Source: Oscillospiraceae bacterium (lineage in GTDB: Bacteria; Bacillota; Clostridia; Oscillospirales; Acutalibacteraceae). Taken from it: 10,762 nt of DNA. A program made the position numbers and the translations under genes. The stretch lies in contig DOUO01000185.1 of the NCBI GenBank assembly GCA_003520555.1, positions 1 to 10,762 of the forward strand. The letters are read 5' to 3'. Under the pieces are notes generated by a model. That model saw only the letters and a list, made by a program, of their open reading frames with translations, searched no databases and had not been told where the DNA came from. Each line of letters starts with the position of its first letter. Position 1 is the stretch's first letter. This document shows, piece by piece, positions 6,538 through 10,762 of this stretch.

Positions 6538-8610
6538 TTAATCTTCCGACTCTGCCTTAGCTTTTTCAATTACCTTTTGAGCAACGTTAGCCGGGCAATC
6601 CTCATAACGTACAAAGCTGAATTCGTAGCTTCCTCTGCCCTGAGTAATCTGACGGATAAAGGTTGAAAAGTCGCTCATTTCGGACATGGGAACCTCAGCC
6701 TCAACAACCTGAGTACCGTTGGCTGCCGGAGACATACCCAAAACTCTACCGCGGCGCTTGTTGACCTCGCCCATTACGTCGCCCATGTTGCTGTCGGGCA
6801 CATATGCCTTGAGACTGCCGATTGGCTCAAGAAGCGTCGGGGAAGCGTTGGGAATGCCGTTTTTATACGCAAGGCTTGCGGCGGTTTTGAAACTCATTTC
6901 CGAGGAGTCTACGGGGTGATATGAACCGTCGTACAGTGTAGCCTTGATTCCTACTGTGGGATATCCCGCAAGCACGCCCTTCTTGATTGAGTCGCGCAGA
7001 CCTTTTTCAACAGCCGGGAAAAAGTTTTTGGGAACGGCGCCGCCTACAACGCGCTCCGCAAACTCAAGGCCGTCGGTATCATAAGGCTCAAACTCAATCC
7101 AAACGTCGCCGAACTGACCGTGACCGCCGCTCTGCTTTTTATATCTGCCCTGAGCGGTAACTTTTTTGCGGATGGTTTCACGGTAAGCAATCTTCGGCTT
7201 TTGAAGGCTTGCTTCCACGTTATATTTTGACTTAAGACGGGAAATGACAACGTCAAGATGCTGTTCGCCCAAACCGGAAACAACCATTTCATGGGTTTCG
7301 TGGTTTTGAACAAACTTAATTGTGGGATCTTCGTCGGACAGTTTGCCTATAGCTTGGGCAACCTTATCCTCGTCGCCCTTCTTGGCAGGATAAATTGCCA
7401 TTGAGTAGCTTGAAACAGGATAATCAATGCCTTCAAGCACAACCTTGCGCAAGGGTGAACAGAGGGTGTCGCCGGTCTTGGCGGTGGAAAGCTTCGGAAT
7501 TGCGCCGATGTCGCCGGCGCCGATGTACGAAGCGTCGCTTTGCTTTTTGCCGGTCATGGTGAGAACCTTTGAAATACGCTCGGGAGAGCCTGTTCTCATA
7601 TTAATAACGGGAACGTCCGGAGAAATTTTACCCGAAACAACCTTGATGTATGACAATCTGCCGATGAACGGGTCGGCAACAGTTTTGAATACAATTGCAG
7701 CGGCGGCAGCGTTTTCGTTAACGCTTACCTCAACGGGTTCACCGTCAAGGTCAACGCCGATTTCCTCAGCCTTAGCGGCGGCTGAAGGAGCAAGCCAAGT
7801 CAGGCTGTTGAGGAACTGGTCAATCGCGAAGGTGTTGTGAGCGTCGCCGCAGAATACGGGACAGATTGAACCGTCCTTAACACCCTGCGAAACGCCGAGA
7901 ATTATTTCCTCAGGTGTGAATTCCTCGCCCATGATAAACTTGTCAAGAAGCTCCTCGCTGGTTTCGGCAACGGCTTCCTTGATTGCTTCGCGCAGACCTT
8001 CAAGGCGGTTACCCATGTCGGGAAGCGCGGTTTGCTTTACGGAACCGTCGACGCCGTATTCATAAGCCTTGTAATCAAAAAGGTTAACGTAAGTATTAGC
8101 CTGACCGTTTACGATATACGGCACAACAACAGGACAAACTGAAGGTCCGAAGGTTGACTTCAAATTCTCGAATACACGGTAGAAACGCGCGTCCTCGTCG
8201 CAAAGTCCGTTTACAAAGAACACCTTTGTAAGTCCGGCTTTATTGGCAGCTTCAACAGCCTTTTCGGTGCCTACGCAAACGCCGTCCTTGCCTGATACGA
8301 CAATTACGGCAGTGTCCGCGGCGCGCATGCCTTCGGCAACGCCGCCGGCAAAATCAAACAGACCGGGGGTGTCAATAAGGTTGATTTTTGTGTTCTTCCA
8401 TTCAACCGGGGCAACGGCTGTCATGATTGAAGCCCGGCGCTTGATTTCCTCAGCGTCAAAGTCAAGAGTTGTGTTGCCGTCGGCGATTTTGCCGAGCCTG
8501 TCGCTTGCTTTGGCAAGGTAAAGGATACTTTCGGCAACGCTTGTTTTGCCGCAGCCGCTGTGTCCCGCCAATGCGATATTAAGAATTTTTTTCGCGTCGT
8601 ACTGTTTCAA
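6538..8610 (-). CDS. Elongation factor G-like GTPase (EF-G paralogue) with atypical G-motifs
   Basis: This 690-residue protein has EF-G length and domain order: G domain (about 1-270), domain II (about 300-380), domain III, domain IV with the KQSGGHGQFGDVW segment, and domain V near the C-terminus. The P-loop is intact (GHSGCGKT, 16-23). Other nucleotide motifs differ from canonical EF-G. Switch I reads RRASI (58-62) where RGITI is expected, losing the conserved Thr. The G3 motif reads DTPGLFDF (80-87) instead of DTPGHVDF, so the catalytic His is Leu84. The NKxD guanine motif appears as NGLC (134-137). It is therefore an EF-G2-type paralogue, not the housekeeping fusA; no rps or tuf genes flank it. 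A Bacteroides EF-G paralogue is reported to act in translation without GTP hydrolysis under starvation; a similar role here is only an inference. The TTG start has AGGGAG 8 nt upstream. Confidence 0.9.
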   Translation of the reverse strand: MKQYDAKKILNIALAGHSGCGKTSVAESILYLAKASDRLGKIADGNTTLDFDAEEIKRRASIMTAVAPVEWKNTKINLIDTPGLFDFAGGVAEGMRAADTAVIVVSGKDGVCVGTEKAVEAANKAGLTKVFFVNGLCDEDARFYRVFENLKSTFGPSVCPVVVPYIVNGQANTYVNLFDYKAYEYGVDGSVKQTALPDMGNRLEGLREAIKEAVAETSEELLDKFIMGEEFTPEEIILGVSQGVKDGSICPVFCGDAHNTFAIDQFLNSLTWLAPSAAAKAEEIGVDLDGEPVEVSVNENAAAAAIVFKTVADPFIGRLSYIKVVSGKISPDVPVINMRTGSPERISKVLTMTGKKQSDASYIGAGDIGAIPKLSTAKTGDTLCSPLRKVVLEGIDYPVSSYSMAIYPAKKGDEDKVAQAIGKLSDEDPTIKFVQNHETHEMVVSGLGEQHLDVVISRLKSKYNVEASLQKPKIAYRETIRKKVTAQGRYKKQSGGHGQFGDVWIEFEPYDTDGLEFAERVVGGAVPKNFFPAVEKGLRDSIKKGVLAGYPTVGIKATLYDGSYHPVDSSEMSFKTAASLAYKNGIPNASPTLLEPIGSLKAYVPDSNMGDVMGEVNKRRGRVLGMSPAANGTQVVEAEVPMSEMSDFSTFIRQITQGRGSYEFSFVRYEDCPANVAQKVIEKAKAESED

Positions 8611-8618
8611 TGGTAAAA

Positions 8619-8624
8619 CTCCCT
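8619..8624 (-). promoter_or_regulatory. Ribosome binding site deciding the TTG start of the EF-G-like gene
   Basis: The minus strand reads AGGGAG, 8 nt before the TTG at 8610. There is no in-frame ATG nearby upstream, and the protein begins MKQYDAKKILNIALAGH, with the P-loop at the expected distance from the N-terminus. Confidence 0.7.
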
Positions 8625-8658
8625 TCGTTATATGAAATCGTTAATTTCCAAAACTTGC

Positions 8659-8687
8659 GGATATTGGTATAAAAATATTAAATATCC
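8659..8687 (-). other. 5'-terminal stem-loop of the EF-G-like gene leader
   Basis: GGATATT and AATATCC (8659-8665 and 8681-8687) form a 7 bp stem around a 15 nt AT-rich loop, at almost the first transcribed bases of the predicted mRNA. It could protect the transcript 5' end or affect expression. The rest of the leader, about 50 nt to the start codon, shows no recognisable riboswitch. The stem is AT-rich and its role is speculative. Confidence 0.4.
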
Positions 8688-8694
8688 CTTAGAC

Positions 8695-8723
8695 AGTATA
8701 TCATATTTGTTAGTTTTATACAA
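8695..8723 (-). promoter_or_regulatory. Promoter of the EF-G-like gene
   Basis: On the minus strand there is TTGTAT (8718-8723), a 17 nt spacer and TATACT (8695-8700), with TGA directly before the -10 box. Transcription is predicted near 8688, giving a leader of about 78 nt. It lies between the terminator of the upstream carboxypeptidase gene and the start codon, so the EF-G-like gene is an independent unit. Confidence 0.65.
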
Positions 8724-8734
8724 GATTTTTAAAG

Positions 8735-8781
8735 CAAAATAAAAAAATTCACCCTTTAACCAAAGTAGCCAAGGGTGAATT
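8735..8781 (-). terminator. Intrinsic terminator of the recG-carboxypeptidase operon
   Basis: AATTCACCCTT and AAGGGTGAATT (8746-8756 and 8771-8781) form a perfect 11 bp stem with a 14 nt loop. On the minus strand it is followed by a run of T residues (bases 8745-8735). It lies about 100 nt after the carboxypeptidase stop codon and just before the promoter of the EF-G-like gene. Confidence 0.82.
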
Positions 8782-8826
8782 GTGCAATTTGCTTTTTTTA
8801 GTTTTTTCTAAAGATAATTTGCACAA
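8780..8826 (-). repeat. Inverted repeat (second hairpin) between carboxypeptidase stop and terminator
   Basis: TTGTGCAA at 8780-8787 is the reverse complement of TTGCACAA at 8819-8826, and an inner TTTAG/CTAAA pair with a six-base T loop lies between them. Together they could fold into a long, interrupted hairpin that abuts the terminator stem. It may add to termination or protect the 3' end of the mRNA; this is inferred from the base pairing only. Confidence 0.45.
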
Positions 8827-8878
8827 AGATTTTTAAAAATTTTTTCTAATTCATACAAAATCTTTTGCCTCAAAATTA

Positions 8879-10252
8879 TCAGAAGTTGCGGTATCTCTTT
8901 ACCTTGCGGCGTTTTGCCATGCGTTTACGGTGAATTTTAGCAACGATGATGTAAATTATAAGAATAATTATAATCAGCGCGCCGATTACCAAAAACCAGT
9001 AGGACTTGAATATTGTGCCGATTACGTCAAGCACCGCAAGTATTCCGCTGCGGTCGATTTGTTCGGACGGAACAAGGTTAACGGTGGCAAGCTTCTGCGG
9101 TTCGCCTTTATCGTCAGCCTTGTAATAAACGGTGGCTGTGCCGACGGATTTATCCGGGGAAAGCGGAGCCTCAAGCGGCTTTTCCTCGCCGTCGGTTTCA
9201 CCCTCAATCGAGGTTTCAACGATGATATTCTTTTCGGCAATATCCTTGGGAACAACGGCGTTGAGGTCTTTTTCGGGCACAAGGGTTACGCTGTTTTTGC
9301 CCCACGCAAGCTTAACGTCGCGTTCGCAAATAGGCGTAGTGCTGGTTTTTACGGTTTGAAGCTCCAGCGCGGTAAGAGCCCAACGGAACAAATCAGCCGC
9401 GTCGGTAAAGGTATCGTACTCCTCGTATTCGCCTTCCTTGTACGGAGCTCCGAGCAGAACAAGAAGATAGGAATGCTTGTCGGCGGTGGCGGAGGTAACA
9501 AGACATCTGCCGGCTTCGTCGGTTGTGCCGGTTTTTATGCCTTTGGCGTACATATAGTAATATTCGCCGCCGCGGTTTTTGTCTATCATATAGTTAGTGG
9601 TGACAACGGGGTTTTCTTCGCCCTTACAAAGCCATTCGGTGGCGTTTGTAATTGTTTCAAAGTCCGGCAGAGTCAGCGCGTGCTTTGTGATGATGTAAAG
9701 GTCGCGGGCGGTTGTGTAATGATTTTTGCTGTGGAGGCCGTCGGGGTTTTCAAAATGAGTATCCTTGCAGCCGAGCTCCTCGGCTTTGTCGTTCATCATT
9801 TTGACAAATTTCTTGGTGTCGCCGTCACCGATGTAATCGGCAAGCGTAAGCGCGGCGTCGTTGCCCGAGGGAACCATCATACTGTACAGCAAATCCTTGA
9901 CGGACATTTTGCCGCCGATATGCTGGTCAAGGTGCGCCATTGACGAGCCTGTGTTTTTAAGTTGGTCAATGATTGTTTTTTTGATTGGAACCATGGTTTT
10001 ATCAATGTCATCAACATGCTCATAAGCCACAATAAAAGTCATGATTTTTGTTGTGGAAGCAGGATAGCAGCGTTCGTCGGCATTGTATTCAAACACAGTC
10101 TGCCAGTTATCCATATTAACCATGAGCACGTGCTTTGACTTAAACTTCACGTTATTCGTAAAGCTGATTGCGCCCGCGCCGTAAACAGCGCAAGACATCA
10201 AAGTAATGAGCGCAAGCATTGCAGTTATGATTCTTACTGAAAGTTTTTTCAT
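8879..10252 (-). CDS. D-alanyl-D-alanine carboxypeptidase (peptidase S11, DacF-like PBP) with C-terminal membrane anchor
   Basis: This low-molecular-mass penicillin-binding protein removes the terminal D-Ala from peptidoglycan stem peptides on the outer face of the membrane. All three active-site motifs are present (numbered from the start used here): STTK at 66-69 with nucleophile S66, SGN at 129-131, and KTG at 240-242. FENPDGLH is also typical. A signal peptide spans about residues 1-28, ending near AGA. A Cys at 21 (LMSC) is a poor lipobox. After the catalytic domain and a beta-rich C-terminal region comes a strong transmembrane helix (about 415-440) and a very basic tail ending RKVKRYRNF. 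Such a helix replaces the amphipathic anchor seen in many DacA/DacF proteins. The ATG at 10252 is preferred over the in-frame GTG at 10261, because GGGGTGA (10258-10264) overlaps the GTG and sits 5 nt before the ATG. It starts 17 nt after recG, so the two are probably cotranscribed. Confidence 0.93.
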   Translation of the reverse strand: MKKLSVRIITAMLALITLMSCAVYGAGAISFTNNVKFKSKHVLMVNMDNWQTVFEYNADERCYPASTTKIMTFIVAYEHVDDIDKTMVPIKKTIIDQLKNTGSSMAHLDQHIGGKMSVKDLLYSMMVPSGNDAALTLADYIGDGDTKKFVKMMNDKAEELGCKDTHFENPDGLHSKNHYTTARDLYIITKHALTLPDFETITNATEWLCKGEENPVVTTNYMIDKNRGGEYYYMYAKGIKTGTTDEAGRCLVTSATADKHSYLLVLLGAPYKEGEYEEYDTFTDAADLFRWALTALELQTVKTSTTPICERDVKLAWGKNSVTLVPEKDLNAVVPKDIAEKNIIVETSIEGETDGEEKPLEAPLSPDKSVGTATVYYKADDKGEPQKLATVNLVPSEQIDRSGILAVLDVIGTIFKSYWFLVIGALIIIILIIYIIVAKIHRKRMAKRRKVKRYRNF

Positions 10253-10257
10253 TTGAT

Positions 10258-10264
10258 TCACCCC
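10258..10264 (-). promoter_or_regulatory. Ribosome binding site deciding the carboxypeptidase ATG start
   Basis: The minus strand reads GGGGTGA, a match to the 3' part of the full Shine-Dalgarno consensus, 5 nt before the ATG at 10252. The GTG at 10261 is inside this site and so is unlikely to be the start. Confidence 0.65.
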
Positions 10265-10269
10265 ATTAT

Positions 10270-10762
10270 TTAATTCAAACTGTTTGTTCCGCCCCTGTCA
10301 AAAAGGCGGTCAACCTCGGCTTTTAAATACCGAAGCTCGTCGTTTCTCAAATCTTTATATACAGCGATGATGTAATCGGCAATTTTTTGGCTTAGCTCAA
10401 GGCTTTTGGAATCCGCAAAGTCCGCTATGCTGAGCTGAGGAAGTCCGTGCTGACGCTGTCCGAAGAAATCGCCGGGACCTCTCATCCGCAAATCCTCGTC
10501 CGCGATTTTAAAGCCGTCGTTTGCGGTGCACATAATTTTAAGGCGTTCGGCGGTTTGAGGGCTTGGATTATCGCTGACAAGAATACAGTAGGATTGGGCT
10601 TCTCCCCTGCCTACTCTGCCGCGAAGCTGATGAAGCTGGGAAAGGCCGAAACGTTCGGCGTTTTCTATCATAATCACCGAAGCGTTCGGAACATCCACGC
10701 CAACTTCAATCACCGTGGTGGCAACAATAAGGCTTATCTCGTTATTTGCGAATTTTGTCATA
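10270..10762 (-). CDS. recG: RecG, ATP-dependent DNA helicase (C-terminal part; N-terminus outside window)
   Basis: RecG remodels stalled replication forks and Holliday junctions by double-strand translocation. Only the last 163 or so residues of a protein normally near 680-700 are visible. They contain helicase motif V (VATTVIEVGVDVPNA) and motif VI (QLHQLRGRVGRG), then the RecG-specific region with DEDLRMRGPGDFFGQRQHG and the C-terminal helices. The Met at 10761 is an internal residue, not a start; the frame continues past the window end. The TAA stop at 10270 is followed after 17 nt by the carboxypeptidase ATG. The presence of recG and ruvCAB in one window fits a repair-related neighbourhood, but they are about 8 kb apart and in separate operons. 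Confidence 0.96.
   Translation of the reverse strand, partial: MTKFANNEISLIVATTVIEVGVDVPNASVIMIENAERFGLSQLHQLRGRVGRGEAQSYCILVSDNPSPQTAERLKIMCTANDGFKIADEDLRMRGPGDFFGQRQHGLPQLSIADFADSKSLELSQKIADYIIAVYKDLRNDELRYLKAEVDRLFDRGGTNSLN

Noticed and set aside
4798..8826. Recurrence of the 8-mer TTGCACAA at 4798-4805 and 8819-8826 (inverse at 8780-8787), considered as a shared regulator site
   Set aside because: The first is explained by overlapping -35 boxes and the others by a hairpin near a terminator. An 8-mer can recur by chance in AT-rich gaps.
8930..9943. A long open frame on the plus strand opposite the carboxypeptidase gene (337 codons)
   Set aside because: It lies antisense to a gene with complete S11 peptidase motifs, has no recognisable domain, and its composition is that of a complementary-frame shadow.
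10270..10761. Treating the recG segment as a complete small gene starting at the Met at 10761
   Set aside because: The Met lies just before helicase motif V in the middle of the motor domain; the gene is cut by the window end.
1..10762. Searched for CRISPR arrays, insertion sequences, toxin-antitoxin or phage-defence genes, tRNAs and riboswitches
   Set aside because: None was seen. Intergenic gaps are short and are filled by promoters, ribosome binding sites and terminators. No unusual multi-gene defence or mobile system is supported.

Overview
The window looks like chromosomal DNA of a Gram-positive member of the Clostridia, most likely Oscillospiraceae/Ruminococcus-like. The evidence is the purine-rich Shine-Dalgarno sites, frequent TTG starts, sigma-A promoters with extended -10 boxes, an IscR-like Rrf2 regulator, a cytoplasmic GH13 enzyme fused to a DUF1653 domain, and an EF-G paralogue. 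The genus is an inference from gene style, not from a marker gene. There are ten protein genes. ruvB and recG run off the window ends. I see no tRNA, rRNA, CRISPR array, insertion sequence or prophage. No gap between genes reaches 300 bases.

Layout. (1) Positions 1-2522, minus strand: a small lipoprotein gene, then ruvC-ruvA-ruvB, the Holliday-junction branch migration and resolution operon, with its own promoter just upstream of ruvC. (2) 2618-4188, plus strand: a DUF2804 gene with a good promoter, then an IscR-like Rrf2 regulator with its own promoter and a probable operator over its ribosome binding site. A strong hairpin at 4211-4234 ends this unit and the convergent gene. (3) 4245-6474: a four-helix membrane protein (minus) and a GH13 glucanase-type enzyme (plus) are transcribed divergently from promoters whose -35 boxes overlap. 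(4) 6493-8700: a shared hairpin terminator, then a minus-strand EF-G-like gene with unusual GTPase motifs and a leader with a 5' hairpin. (5) 8746-10762, minus strand: recG (C-terminal part), a D-Ala-D-Ala carboxypeptidase 17 nt after it, then two consecutive hairpins.

Functionally this is mostly housekeeping: DNA recombination and repair (ruvCAB, recG), peptidoglycan trimming (dacF-like), translation (EF-G paralogue), alpha-glucan use (GH13) and Fe-S or redox regulation (Rrf2). I find no clear new multi-gene system. The points most worth a second look are the degenerate G-motifs of the EF-G-like protein, the GH13-DUF1653 fusion, the overlapping divergent promoters at 4777-4826, the candidate Rrf2 operator, and a repeated promoter layout used by at least four genes. 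Several starts were moved inward to TTG or ATG codons because promoter and ribosome binding site positions require it.
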